This document shows, one piece after another, positions 7,196-15,438 of a DNA stretch of 25,151 bases. Numbering within the stretch: the stretch's first letter is position 1; every line of letters starts with the position of its first letter. The notes under the pieces were generated by a model. That model did no database searches and had not been told where the DNA came from. It saw only the letters and a program-made list of their open reading frames with translations. The DNA comes from Prevotella sp. CAG:924 (lineage in GTDB: Bacteria > Bacteroidota > Bacteroidia > Bacteroidales > Bacteroidaceae): positions 1 through 25,151 of the forward strand of contig HF988572.1 in the NCBI GenBank assembly GCA_000431975.1, in the 5' to 3' direction. The position numbers and the translations under genes are program-made.

Positions 7196-9136
7196 TTATT
7201 CGGCACCGCCATTGTCGATGATCTTGATCTTCTGGCGGATAAGCTCGATATCGTCCTTGAGTTTCTGTGCTCTGCGGTTCATCTCACCCACAAGGGAGTT
7301 ACCCTTCTTCGAAGAGATGCTCAGGAAGCCGAGGTTATTCTCAAAGGTGGTCAGCTCCTGCTTCAGCTGCTCATAACGGCGCACCAGACGGCCACGCTCT
7401 GTATCGACAGCATCCTCACCACGCTTAGCCACAGACTTCAGATTCTGCTTGAAGTTGTCGAGACGGCGGTTGTTGATAGAGATGTGCAGCTTGCTATAAA
7501 GCTCGTTGAGGGTGTCGTGATACTCCTTATACACCTTGTCCTTCTCTTTATAGGGCACATGTCCTACCTTATTATATTCCTCTACCAGAGCCTGGATCTT
7601 CTCCTGCGCATCGTCCGCGGTCTCCTCGAGGAGAGCCTTCATACGGGCAATGATATCACGTTTCTGCTCCAGATTGGTATGCTCTTCGCTGTGCGTGCCT
7701 GCATGGGCAGCCTTGCGTGCCTCGAAGAAGTGGTTGCAGGCACCGAGGAACTCAGCCCAGAGCTGGTCGCCGGTCTTATGGGGAACGACGCCAACCGTCT
7801 TCCACTCTTTCTGCAGAGCGATGAGCTTATCAGCCGTAGAACGCCACTCCGTGCTGTCCTGCAAAGCCTTGGCCTTCTCGATGAGCGCCTTCTTCTTCTC
7901 GATATTCTTAGCATATACTTCCTTCAGATTTTTGAAGAACTCTCCCTTGCGTCCGAAGAAGTCGTCGCAAGCGGCACGGAAGCGCTGGAAGATCTTGTCG
8001 TTCATCTTCTGCGGAGCGAAACCGATAGTCTTCCACTCCTGTTGCAGCTCGATGATCTGCTTAGTGTGCTTGTCCCAGTCGCCAACACCTTTATTCTCTT
8101 CTTTGGCAATGGCCTCCACCTTCTCACAAAGCTCAGTCTTACGGTTCAGGTTGTCTGCCTCTTTGGCGCGGAGCTCCTCGAAATGCTGCTGATGCTTCTT
8201 GTTGATCACCGTGCTGGCAGCCTTGAAACGGGTCCAGATCTGCTCGCGCAACTCCTTAGCCACGGGACCGGTCTCACGATACTGCTGGTGAAGATCCTGC
8301 AACTGGTGGAACGCGCTCACTACATCAGGCTCATCGGCCAGTTTCTCAGCCTCTTCGCAAAGGTGCGTCTTGGTCTCAAGATTGCGTTTGAAGTCATACT
8401 CGCGTGCCTCACGGTTGAGGTTGAGCAGGTCGTAGAAGTTCTCCACCTGGAGCTGATAGTTACGCCAAAGCTCATTAGCCTGCTGTGCGGGCACATTCTT
8501 TATCTCTTTCCACTCCTGCTGGAGCTGTTTGAATTCCTGGAACGACTTGTTGGCCTGATCGGGCGATGTTGCCAATGCCTTGATCCGGTCGATGATCTCG
8601 AGCTTACGCTTCAGATTAGCCTCTTTCTCAGCCTCCTGCTCCTGGAAGATGCGGGCGCGCTTCTCCTTGATGATCTGCATCTCGGCCTTGAAAGCATGCT
8701 CCACATCGTCGGGCATGATCTGATACTCATCAGGATTGCCACCTTTGTCAAGATAATCTTTCAGCGCCTGATCGCGCTCTGCCTGATGGAGACGATAGAA
8801 GCTCGACTTGAGGTGCTCCACCTCGTCTCTCGAAGGATTGTCCTCACTCTGGGCTATCTCCTTGGCACGCTCCAATACCTCTGCCTTAGAAGTATAAACA
8901 TGCCGGGCGGGACTCTCGGTCCCGGAAACAGCTGCTCCGGCCGGTGTCTCCTCTGCAGAAGCCTGCTCAACGGCAGATGGTTCTTCAGCCACGACTCCTT
9001 CTTCGGCAACCGTTGCTGCCGGCTGCTCCTTTACCTCAGAGGCGGCCTCAACCGTCTGCTGCTCTTCTTCTACCGGACGAGTTTCCTCTGTCCCTACCTT
9101 TCCCTGCTCCAGGGTGTTTTCTTGAGAGTCCATCAT
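7196..9136 (-). CDS. DUF349 repeat protein
   Basis: The protein has 646 residues. Residues about 1-75 are acidic and of low complexity (E, V, A, T). The rest is helical and holds at least five DUF349 repeats, each with an LQxEWKxxGxVP-type core: LQQEWKEIKNVP, LHQQYRETGPV, LQQEWKTIGFAP, LQKEWKTVGVVP and LVEEYNKVGHVP. DUF349 proteins are widespread in Bacteroidetes as large cytoplasmic coiled-coil proteins; their biochemical role is not established and I infer none. Two adjacent ATG codons (9131-9136) are possible starts. It is a monocistronic gene, divergent from the flippase-like gene. A plus-strand frame of 557 codons lies opposite but is a shadow. Confidence 0.93.
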   Translation of the reverse strand: MMDSQENTLEQGKVGTEETRPVEEEQQTVEAASEVKEQPAATVAEEGVVAEEPSAVEQASAEETPAGAAVSGTESPARHVYTSKAEVLERAKEIAQSEDNPSRDEVEHLKSSFYRLHQAERDQALKDYLDKGGNPDEYQIMPDDVEHAFKAEMQIIKEKRARIFQEQEAEKEANLKRKLEIIDRIKALATSPDQANKSFQEFKQLQQEWKEIKNVPAQQANELWRNYQLQVENFYDLLNLNREAREYDFKRNLETKTHLCEEAEKLADEPDVVSAFHQLQDLHQQYRETGPVAKELREQIWTRFKAASTVINKKHQQHFEELRAKEADNLNRKTELCEKVEAIAKEENKGVGDWDKHTKQIIELQQEWKTIGFAPQKMNDKIFQRFRAACDDFFGRKGEFFKNLKEVYAKNIEKKKALIEKAKALQDSTEWRSTADKLIALQKEWKTVGVVPHKTGDQLWAEFLGACNHFFEARKAAHAGTHSEEHTNLEQKRDIIARMKALLEETADDAQEKIQALVEEYNKVGHVPYKEKDKVYKEYHDTLNELYSKLHISINNRRLDNFKQNLKSVAKRGEDAVDTERGRLVRRYEQLKQELTTFENNLGFLSISSKKGNSLVGEMNRRAQKLKDDIELIRQKIKIIDNGGAE

Positions 9137-9185
9137 TTCACTGTTTTAAGTTTATGATTCGGATAAATACCATGCCGGCCTCTGC

Positions 9186-9201
9186 CCGTCCATACGGACG
9201 G
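9186..9201 (-). other. Small hairpin in the DUF349 leader
   Basis: ccgtcc (9186-9191) and ggacgg (9196-9201) pair around an atac loop within the predicted 5' leader of the DUF349 transcript. Its role is unknown. Confidence 0.35.
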
Positions 9202-9239
9202 AGGTGGGCACATGTCATAGAATAATGTTAAATACTTTG

Positions 9240-9247
9240 CAAACTTA
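9240..9247 (-). promoter_or_regulatory. Possible -7 box for the DUF349 gene
   Basis: The minus strand reads TAAGTTTG here, fitting TAnnTTTG, about 100 nt upstream of the start codon. No good TTTG lies at the -33 distance, so the call is tentative. Confidence 0.4.
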
Positions 9248-9339
9248 TATAAAAAAAATGGAACGCCGTCATCTTTTTCTCTTTTTTTGATTAAAAAAGT
9301 TTGATTTTATCGGCTAGTCCCCCAATAACGGCTTTAAAA

Positions 9340-9371
9340 TTTGGCTTTTCATAATATTTCCACTAACTTTG
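9340..9371 (+). promoter_or_regulatory. Promoter of the flippase-like gene
   Basis: TTTG (9340-9343), 20 nt, then TAACTTTG (9364-9371) is a full consensus match. The RNA should start near 9378, only about 9 nt before the ATG at 9387. A TTG codon in frame at 9369 lies inside the -7 box and cannot be the start. Confidence 0.75.
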
Positions 9372-9386
9372 CTGCTCATTAATGCA

Positions 9387-10379
9387 ATGAAAAAGATAGC
9401 AAACGACATACTGAAAGTTGCCTTCTCGCTCGTTCTCGGAGGGGCCATCCTATACTGGATGTACCGCGATTTCGACTTCCGCAGCGTGAAATACGTGATT
9501 CTGCACGACATGGACTGGACATGGATGCTCCTGTCCTTTCCCTTCGGCATCATGGCCCAGGCATTCCGCGGCATCCGTTGGCGCCAGACTCTCGATCCCA
9601 TCGGCGAGCACGCGCGTACGTACGTAGCAGTCGATTCCATTTTCATCTCCTACGCCATCAGCCTGCTTATCCCCCGTATCGGAGAGTTCGCACGGTGCGG
9701 CGTTCTGAGACGCTGGGATGGTGTATCATTTCCGAAGGCACTCGGTACGGTAGTGACGGAGCGTGCCATCGACTCATTGTTGGTGCTCATCATCACGATG
9801 CTCACCTTCGTCTTCAATTTCCGTACCTTCAACACGTTCTTCCAGAAGACCGGCACACGTCTTGACAGTTTCCTGCTGCAGTTCTCCGTCACAGGCTGGA
9901 TCGTCACAGGCATCTGCGCCGCGGCAGCCATTGCACTGGTCATCTATCTGCTGCGCCGTATGTCACTCTATAGTAAGGTGCGCACCACGATTCTGGGATT
10001 GTGGCAAGGCATCCTTTCGGTCAAGGAAGTGAAGAACAAGTCACTCTTCATCTTCTACACAGTAGCCATCTGGGCTTGCTATTTCCTCCACTATTACCTG
10101 ACGTTCTTCTGCTTCAAGGCCACCTCCCATCTCGGACTGGCCTGCGCCATGGTGACCTTCGTGGTAGGCTCCATCGCAGTCATCGTGCCCACTCCCAATG
10201 GAGCAGGCCCATGGCACTTCACCGTCAAGACCATGCTCATGCTCTTCGGCGTGGCTGCCAACGCCGCCCTCTACTTCGTCCTCATCGTACACTCCGTACA
10301 GACGCTGCTGGTGGCCCTGCTCGGCATCTACGGCTGGACACACATCAGCTTCACCAAGAAGAGGGCCTTACAGTACTAG
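9387..10379 (+). CDS. Flippase-like / LPG-synthase-TM (UPF0104) membrane protein
   Basis: This 330-residue integral membrane protein has seven or eight hydrophobic segments. It matches the UPF0104 family (lysylphosphatidylglycerol synthase transmembrane region). Conserved features are PRIGEFARCGVLRR (Arg97, Glu100), VTERAIDSLLVLI and PTPNGAGPWHFTVKTML. In MprF this region moves lipids across the membrane, and many Bacteroidetes carry the membrane part alone, as here; no aminoacyl-transferase domain is present. A role in lipid translocation is therefore inferred from the family only. The start at 9387 is set by the overlapping promoter. pepD follows after 119 nt on the same strand and may be co-transcribed; a weak hairpin (cctgtcc/ggacagg, 10403-10437) lies between. 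Confidence 0.85.
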   Translation: MKKIANDILKVAFSLVLGGAILYWMYRDFDFRSVKYVILHDMDWTWMLLSFPFGIMAQAFRGIRWRQTLDPIGEHARTYVAVDSIFISYAISLLIPRIGEFARCGVLRRWDGVSFPKALGTVVTERAIDSLLVLIITMLTFVFNFRTFNTFFQKTGTRLDSFLLQFSVTGWIVTGICAAAAIALVIYLLRRMSLYSKVRTTILGLWQGILSVKEVKNKSLFIFYTVAIWACYFLHYYLTFFCFKATSHLGLACAMVTFVVGSIAVIVPTPNGAGPWHFTVKTMLMLFGVAANAALYFVLIVHSVQTLLVALLGIYGWTHISFTKKRALQY

Positions 10380-10498
10380 AACGACAAGCAGGCACACAAC
10401 GCCCTGTCCTCATATAAAGGAATGTCGGCCGGACAGGACAAGCCATCCTCTTCGGACATATACAAAAGAATAATAGTTTCACCAAAATAACAGATACT

Positions 10499-11953
10499 AT
10501 GAGCGAAATTAAAGATCTGAAGCCAGCAGCCATCTGGCGCAATTTCGATGCCCTCACACAGGTGCCCCGCCCCTCGGGCCATCTGGAGAAGGTACAGCAG
10601 TTCCTGCTTGATTTTGCCAAGCGTGTAGGTGTGGAAGCCTTCAAGGACGCCGGTAACAATATCGTCATGCGCAAGCCGGCCACTCCCGGCATGGAGAACC
10701 GTAAGACGGTGCTGCTGCAGGCCCACATGGACATGGTGCCTCAGAAAGCACCCGACAGTACACACGACTTTGTCAACGATCCCATCGAGACCTATATTGA
10801 GGACGGATGGGTAAAGGCTAAGGGCACGACCCTGGGAAGTGACGACGGCATCGGTGTTGCTGCCATCATGGGTATCATGGAGAGCACTGACCTGAAACAT
10901 GGTCCCATTGAGGCTCTCATCACTGCCGACGAGGAGACGGGCATGTATGGTGCCAACGATCTGCCCGAAGGCGAGCTGAATAGTCAGATCCTGCTCAACC
11001 TCGACTCCGAGCTTTGGGGCAAGTTCGTCATCGGTTCGGCCGGTGGCATCGACATCACCGCCACACTGGGCTACAAGGAAGTGACCAACGATCAGGAGAC
11101 AGCTTGCAAAGTGACACTGAAAGGTCTGCGCGGCGGCCACTCCGGTCTGGAGATCAACGAAGGCCGCGCCAACGCCAACAAGCAGATGGTACGTCTGGTA
11201 CACACTGCCATCGCCACGCTCGGCGCCCGTCTGGCCACCTGGCACGGCGGCAACATGCGCAACGCCATTCCTTTCAAGGCTGAGACTGTACTCGCCCTGC
11301 CAAAGGCCAACGTCGAGGCTCTGAAGGCTCTTGGTGCCAAGCACAAGGCAATGATCGATAATGAGTTCCACGGCATTGAGAAGGAGTGCGAGCTCACCGT
11401 AGAGGAAGTGGCCAAGCCTGCCACCCTCGTTCCCGGAGAGATCCAGGACAACCTGGTAGATGCCATCTATGCCTGCCACGACGGTGTGATCCGCATGATT
11501 CCCGCCTACCCCAACGTGGTGGAGACGTCCAGCAACCTCGCCATCATCGACATCGAGGACGGCAAGGCTGCCATCAAGATCCTGGCCCGCTCCAGCCGTG
11601 AGGACATGCGCGACTATGTGACGCAGACCCTCGCCAGCTGCTTCTCCATGGCCGGCATGAAGGTGGAGACCAGCGGTGCCTATGGCGGTTGGGACCCCAA
11701 TCCCGACAGCGAGATCCTCCAGCTCCTGCAGAAGATCTACAAGGAGCAGACCGGCAAGGACGCCATCGTCCAGGCCGACCACGCCGGACTGGAATGCTCG
11801 GTGATCCTCAGCAAATATCCCGGCATGGATGTCGTGTCTCTCGGACCTACGCTCCTCTCGCCCCACACGACGAACGAGCGCTTCGAGATCGCCACGGCAG
11901 AGCCGTTCTGGCAGTTGCTCACCACAACATTGGAGCAAATCAGCGAGAAGTAA
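10499..11953 (+). CDS. pepD: Aminoacyl-histidine dipeptidase / cytosol non-specific dipeptidase (M20)
   Basis: The 484-residue enzyme is a two-zinc metallopeptidase of the M20 family, cleaving dipeptides such as Xaa-His in the cytoplasm. Visible metal and catalytic residues are His76 and Asp78 in AHMDMVPQK, Asp115/Asp116 in LGSDDGIGVA, Glu145/Glu146 in ADEETGMYGA, Asp169 in LNLDSE and His456 in SPHTTNERF. The dimerisation/lid domain lies between about 190 and 380 (GLRGGHSGLEI). The length is normal for PepD and nothing is missing. The ATG at 10499 fits the family N-terminus (DLKPAAIWRNFDALTQVPRPSG). GC content is high, and a 550-codon minus-strand frame opposite is a codon-usage shadow. A strong terminator follows. 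Confidence 0.95.
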   Translation: MSEIKDLKPAAIWRNFDALTQVPRPSGHLEKVQQFLLDFAKRVGVEAFKDAGNNIVMRKPATPGMENRKTVLLQAHMDMVPQKAPDSTHDFVNDPIETYIEDGWVKAKGTTLGSDDGIGVAAIMGIMESTDLKHGPIEALITADEETGMYGANDLPEGELNSQILLNLDSELWGKFVIGSAGGIDITATLGYKEVTNDQETACKVTLKGLRGGHSGLEINEGRANANKQMVRLVHTAIATLGARLATWHGGNMRNAIPFKAETVLALPKANVEALKALGAKHKAMIDNEFHGIEKECELTVEEVAKPATLVPGEIQDNLVDAIYACHDGVIRMIPAYPNVVETSSNLAIIDIEDGKAAIKILARSSREDMRDYVTQTLASCFSMAGMKVETSGAYGGWDPNPDSEILQLLQKIYKEQTGKDAIVQADHAGLECSVILSKYPGMDVVSLGPTLLSPHTTNERFEIATAEPFWQLLTTTLEQISEK

Positions 11954-11959
11954 GACAAA

Positions 11960-11996
11960 AAAGCGGAGAATCGTTTGGTTCTCCGCTTTATTTTTT
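11960..11996 (+). terminator. Terminator of pepD, overlapping the corA promoter
   Basis: aaagcggagaa (11960-11970) pairs with ttctccgcttt (11979-11989) and is followed by ATTTTTT. The 8-nt loop contains the TTTG that serves as the -33 element of the next promoter. Confidence 0.9.
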
Positions 11997-12005
11997 CTAA
12001 TTTTG
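11974..12005 (+). promoter_or_regulatory. corA promoter nested in the pepD terminator
   Basis: TTTG (11974-11977) in the terminator loop, 20 nt, then TAATTTTG (11998-12005) directly after the T run. Both elements and the spacing fit the consensus. The RNA should begin near 12012, leaving a leader of about 130 nt. Confidence 0.7.
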
Positions 12006-12036
12006 CAGACGATAACAAACAAAATCAATCATTAAT

Positions 12037-12072
12037 ATGGACGACTATCACGCGGAAAACTACAAGATCTGA
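12037..12072 (+). CDS. Possible corA leader peptide MDDYHAENYKI
   Basis: This is an 11-codon frame with ATG and TGA, starting about 25 nt after the predicted RNA start. It has no clear ribosome-binding site. The peptide is acidic near its N-terminus (DD, then E). Its stop codon directly abuts the first of two alternative hairpins. It could be a sensor peptide for corA control, but a chance frame of this length is not unlikely. Confidence 0.3.
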   Translation: MDDYHAENYKI

Positions 12073-12137
12073 CGTGAGGATTCGGCTCTATGCAGCTAAT
12101 CCCCACGAATTTTTCTTATTATCAAAGGAGATTAGCT
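12073..12137 (+). promoter_or_regulatory. corA leader: two mutually exclusive hairpins at the ribosome-binding site
   Basis: Hairpin 1 pairs cgtgaggatt (12073-12082) with aatccccacg (12098-12107), one mismatch. Hairpin 2 pairs agctaatc (12094-12101) with gattagct (12130-12137). The two share 12098-12101, so only one can form. Hairpin 2 includes the last G of the AAAGGAG site (12124-12130) and ends 3 nt before the ATG. The layout resembles a translational switch, and the structure is read by eye only. Confidence 0.4.
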
Positions 12138-12140
12138 ACT

Positions 12141-13067
12141 ATGAGAACATATTGGAACATTGAGAAGAGCCTGAAGGCCATCAATGAATGGCAGCCCAAC
12201 TGCTGGATTCAAGTTACATGTCCTTCAGAGGACGACCAGCGCGAGCTGGAAGAGCGTTTTAAAATTCCCGACTATTTTCTCCCCGACATCAGCGATACCG
12301 ACGAGCGTGCCCGTTATGAGTACGACGACGGATGGATGCTCATCATCCTGCGTATCCCCTTCGTCAAGGAGATCCGTTCGCGTACGCCGTACACCACCGT
12401 ACCGTTGGGCATCATCCACAAGCGCGACGTCACCATCACGGTGTGCTACTACGAGACAAACATGATGATCGATTTTGTGAGCTATCAGCAGAAGCGCGGC
12501 GTAGGATTCACCGACTATGTCGACATGATCTTCCGGCTCTTCCTCTCTTCCGCCGTATGGTATCTGAAACGGCTGAAGCAGATCAACTCCCTCATTGAGA
12601 AGGCTAAGCACAACCTCGACCATGAGGTGAACAACGAGAGCCTCATCGGACTGTCCCGCCTGCAGGACTCGCTCACCTACTTCATCACCTCCATCCGAGG
12701 CAACGAGAACCTGTTGCAGAAGCTGAAATTCAAGCTGCAGGTCGACGAGCTTGATGCCGACCTCATCGAAGATGTCAATATCGAGATGTCGCAGGCCCGC
12801 GAGACCACCAACATCTATTCCGACATTCTCGAATCGACGATGGACACCTATTCGAGCATCATCAACAACAACATCAACAACGTGATGCGTACACTCACCT
12901 CGGCATCAATCATCATGATGAGTGGCACCTTCATCGCATCATTGCTGGGAATGAATGTGCCGAATGGTATGGAACAGAGTCATATCGGCTTCATCATCGC
13001 CCTCATCATCTCGTTCGCCGTCAGCCTCCTCTGCTGGTTTATCATGAAATTCAAACGATTGATATAA
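12141..13067 (+). CDS. corA: CorA-like Mg2+/Co2+ transporter
   Basis: The 308-residue protein has the CorA layout: a large charged cytoplasmic N-terminal domain (WNIEKSLKAINEWQ, then PDYFLPDISDTDERARYEYDDG), long stalk helices at about 170-245, and two membrane helices near the C-terminus. The loop signature after the first is LLGMN, the family's GMN selectivity motif, and the protein ends with a basic FKRLI. It should form a pentameric channel for divalent metal uptake. I start it at ATG 12141, which has AAAGGAG 10 nt upstream; an in-frame ATG at 12090 would add 17 residues but lacks a site and lies in a leader hairpin. It is transcribed alone from its own promoter and is probably leader-controlled. 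Confidence 0.92.
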   Translation: MRTYWNIEKSLKAINEWQPNCWIQVTCPSEDDQRELEERFKIPDYFLPDISDTDERARYEYDDGWMLIILRIPFVKEIRSRTPYTTVPLGIIHKRDVTITVCYYETNMMIDFVSYQQKRGVGFTDYVDMIFRLFLSSAVWYLKRLKQINSLIEKAKHNLDHEVNNESLIGLSRLQDSLTYFITSIRGNENLLQKLKFKLQVDELDADLIEDVNIEMSQARETTNIYSDILESTMDTYSSIINNNINNVMRTLTSASIIMMSGTFIASLLGMNVPNGMEQSHIGFIIALIISFAVSLLCWFIMKFKRLI

Positions 13068-13081
13068 ATATCAGAAAAATA

Positions 13082-13130
13082 CGTCCCATTCCATTTGTCC
13101 TCTCTTGTGAGCGTCAAATGGAATGGGACG
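13082..13130 (+). terminator. Perfect 16-bp hairpin after corA
   Basis: cgtcccattccatttg (13082-13097) and caaatggaatgggacg (13115-13130) pair exactly around a 17-nt loop. The following attcttattc is only moderately T-rich. It lies 14 nt after the corA stop and probably ends that transcript. Confidence 0.65.
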
Positions 13131-13281
13131 ATTCTTATTCTCCACCCCGGAAATACCATTACGGTGCACGTGTTTTTTGTTAGTACATGTATTATACCTT
13201 TTATAATCCATGCACTGATGCAAAGAGGAGCCGTACTGACACTGCAAGAACAGTCTATGCGCCACCGGTTCTGACCTATAA

Positions 13282-13686
13282 TCCCCCACCGGGCATTTAA
13301 GCGCCAATATTCATCTTGTATCATTCATTGGCCTGCCCGACATCGCCATCCCCCTTTCCGACAATCCTTCTGCCACCTTTATCCCGGCCTTACGGCCGGA
13401 GCGCCGCTGCTTCCATCACTTTCTGAAAACAAGTCATCTCCTGTTCATATTCCCTGACGGCTATATTCTCCGGTGCGCCCCTGCCACATCTTATACAATC
13501 TCTCTTGCCTGTTATGCGTCCGTCTATGCTCACAATCGCATCTTCACCATAGGGTTGAACCTCATGGTCAGCTTCCGCAGCGTACCAGTAGAAGGCAACG
13601 ACACATATACGTTTTGCCTGATTCTATCTGTTTTATGCTGCCAATACATATCAAGTGAACGGGAAACAGAAATTTACGGACTCTAG
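13282..13686 (+). other. Open frame without start codon, possible gene remnant
   Basis: A 134-codon plus-strand frame is free of stops but has no ATG until codon 97. The part near VYAHNRIFTIGLNLMVSFRS looks protein-like. I cannot assign a family. It may be the decayed tail of a lost gene or a chance opening. The rest of 13131-13780 shows no gene. Confidence 0.2.
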
Positions 13687-13780
13687 AATATCCTTTTACA
13701 ACAAAGTCGTTGCTCTTCATTATATATAAAAAAATCTTAAAAATAATGTTCGCACGATACAAGATTAAGATAAAAACGCA

Positions 13781-13788
13781 TATATTTG
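13781..13788 (+). promoter_or_regulatory. -7 box of the SPFH operon
   Basis: TATATTTG fits TAnnTTTG and lies 59 nt upstream of the ATG at 13847. No TTTG is present at the usual -33 distance, so the promoter may be weak or activator-dependent. Confidence 0.5.
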
Positions 13789-13807
13789 TGATATCAATTT
13801 GATATCA
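13789..13807. promoter_or_regulatory. 19-bp palindrome on the SPFH operon start site, possible operator
   Basis: tgatatcaa (13789-13797), one base, ttgatatca (13799-13807) is a perfect palindrome. It begins one base after the -7 box and is centred close to the predicted RNA start. A bound repressor would block transcription. The last gene of the operon encodes an Arc-like DNA-binding protein, an obvious candidate ligand. Confidence 0.5.
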
Positions 13808-13846
13808 TATTCTTTCATCTAAAACTTCTAAAAACACCTTCATTTT

Positions 13847-14818
13847 ATGGAAAACAAGGAATTCATTTTCAAGGGAATGACACTCAATGGCATCGGTATG
13901 CTCGTTCTCAACCTGCTTCTCTACGTCGTGTCCGTAGGCCTGATAGTTATTGCGCTCGAAATGTTTAGTGGTATAACTGCCATAACAACAAGTGTGGCAG
14001 GCAGCATTCTGTTCATTGCCAACATCATCGCCAGCTGCGGCTTCGTGAAAGTCGAGCCGGGCGAGGCACGCGTGATGATGTTCTTCGGCAAATACCGCGG
14101 CACGTTCAACACGCCCGGATATCATTGGATCAACCCGTTCATCACCACCAAGAAGCTGTCGATGCGCGCACGCAACCTCGATGCCGAGCCTATCAAGGTG
14201 AACGACAAGACGGGCAACCCGGTGATGATTGGCATGGTGCTGGTATGGAAACTGAAAGATACATACAAGGCGATGTTCGAGATCGACGCACAGACCATGG
14301 CAGAGTCGAAGGCCGCAGGCGACGCCGCTGCAGCAAGTGCAAAGACAGCCAACATTATGAACGCCTTCGAGAAATTTGTACGCATACAGGCCGACGCCGC
14401 CCTGCGACAGGTGGCCGGACAGTATGCCTACGACGACGGCGAGCAGGACAACGACGAACTGACCCTGCGCGACGGTAGCGACGAGATAAACAAGGAGCTT
14501 GAGGCAAAGATCGACGAGCGTCTGGCCATGGCCGGTATTGAGGTCATTGAGGCCCGCATCAACTATCTGGCCTACGCTCCCGAGATTGCGGCTGTGATGC
14601 TGCGCCGCCAACAGGCCACGGCTGTCATAGCCGCACGCGAGAAGATTGTGGAGGGTGCCGTATCAATGGTGAAGATGGCTCTCGACAAGCTTTCGGACGA
14701 AGAGATCGTCGACCTCGACGAGGAGAAGAAGGCAGCTATGGTGAGCAACCTGCTCGTTGTGCTCTGCGGTGACGATACGGCACAGCCCGTCATCAACACC
14801 GGAACGCTGAACCACTGA
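13847..14818 (+). CDS. SPFH/Band 7 domain membrane protein
   Basis: The protein has 323 residues. Two hydrophobic segments at about 14-40 and 44-62 anchor it, and the SPFH domain follows (VKVEPGEARVMMFFGKYRGT, then PGYHWINPF). A helical, Ala/Glu-rich part at about 145-270 ends the domain (YLAYAPEIAAVMLRRQQA). SPFH proteins form large ring-like membrane assemblies that organise membrane patches or control proteases; no specific partner can be read here. The ATG is preceded by A-rich sequence. It is the first gene of an apparent four-gene operon (gaps of 73, 34 and 49 nt) ending with an Arc-like regulator, a pairing I recall from other Bacteroidales. Confidence 0.9.
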   Translation: MENKEFIFKGMTLNGIGMLVLNLLLYVVSVGLIVIALEMFSGITAITTSVAGSILFIANIIASCGFVKVEPGEARVMMFFGKYRGTFNTPGYHWINPFITTKKLSMRARNLDAEPIKVNDKTGNPVMIGMVLVWKLKDTYKAMFEIDAQTMAESKAAGDAAAASAKTANIMNAFEKFVRIQADAALRQVAGQYAYDDGEQDNDELTLRDGSDEINKELEAKIDERLAMAGIEVIEARINYLAYAPEIAAVMLRRQQATAVIAAREKIVEGAVSMVKMALDKLSDEEIVDLDEEKKAAMVSNLLVVLCGDDTAQPVINTGTLNH

Positions 14819-14891
14819 TATGATTCTCGTCATTGGAGGTGTGCTGTCAGACCGTCAGCGCACCTCCCGGAAATCTCATAGCCCATATCCC

Positions 14892-15404
14892 ATGTTCAAA
14901 AAGAAAAGCAAGAAACAGTTGATGGAATTCAGCCGTCCGCCAAAGCTGTCGGGCAAGGTCAACGTGTGTGTCGGTCTACCGCTGACAGCCCTTTGGCTGC
15001 TGCGCTGCTGGAAAATTGACTGCTGGTATAATGGCACAACGATATTTTCATACATCGTACTCCTACTGATGCTGAGCACCGGCATCTACCGCTGGGCGTT
15101 CCGCAAGGGTGCCATAAGCGACACGGTTACGCTTGGAGGCTTCAGCAACCGTATGTACCTGCGCTACAGACAACTGTATATGCCGGTTGGCATTGCGGCA
15201 GGATTTCTGCTGATATTTCTCTTCACGACATTACCCTCACTCATAAGCTATGGCATTAAGGGACTAAGCGTTCAGACGTTTTCAGACGACCTGACTACCT
15301 TCGGCTGGATGTATATCCTGGTTTTATATAAAGTTCTGAAGTCATACGTCGACTTCTACGAATATTACCGCTCGTCCGAAGCATCGCGGAAGAAGGTCGA
15401 CTGA
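14892..15404 (+). CDS. Small membrane protein, paralog A of the SPFH operon
   Basis: It has 170 residues from ATG 14892; the frame is open to 14820, just after the SPFH stop, but those 24 codons do not resemble the paralog. A basic N-terminus (MFKKKSKKQ) precedes hydrophobic segments at about 25-45, 50-66 and 96-120, and possibly one near 145-160. It is a clear paralog of the next gene: both carry NR(M/L)YLRxR, a long hydrophobic stretch and then (L/I)YKVxxSYxxxYxYYRSxE. I do not recognise the family. Its position between the SPFH gene and the regulator suggests that it works in the same membrane assembly. Confidence 0.75.
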   Translation: MFKKKSKKQLMEFSRPPKLSGKVNVCVGLPLTALWLLRCWKIDCWYNGTTIFSYIVLLLMLSTGIYRWAFRKGAISDTVTLGGFSNRMYLRYRQLYMPVGIAAGFLLIFLFTTLPSLISYGIKGLSVQTFSDDLTTFGWMYILVLYKVLKSYVDFYEYYRSSEASRKKVD

Positions 15405-15438
15405 TATTGATTATACGGCAGACAAGGAGGAATGAAAC

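Noticed and set aside
7484..9157. 557-codon plus-strand open frame opposite the DUF349 gene
   Set aside because: It is rich in Leu and Val, the antisense image of Glu/Lys-rich coiled-coil codons. It has no start signal, and the minus-strand gene has clear family repeats.
9369..9386. TTG start adding six residues to the flippase-like protein
   Set aside because: The codon overlaps the -7 box TAACTTTG, so it cannot be in the mRNA from that promoter.
10376..12028. 550-codon minus-strand open frame opposite pepD
   Set aside because: It is the antisense shadow of a GC-rich gene with biased third positions. It runs through the pepD terminator and has no recognisable motif.
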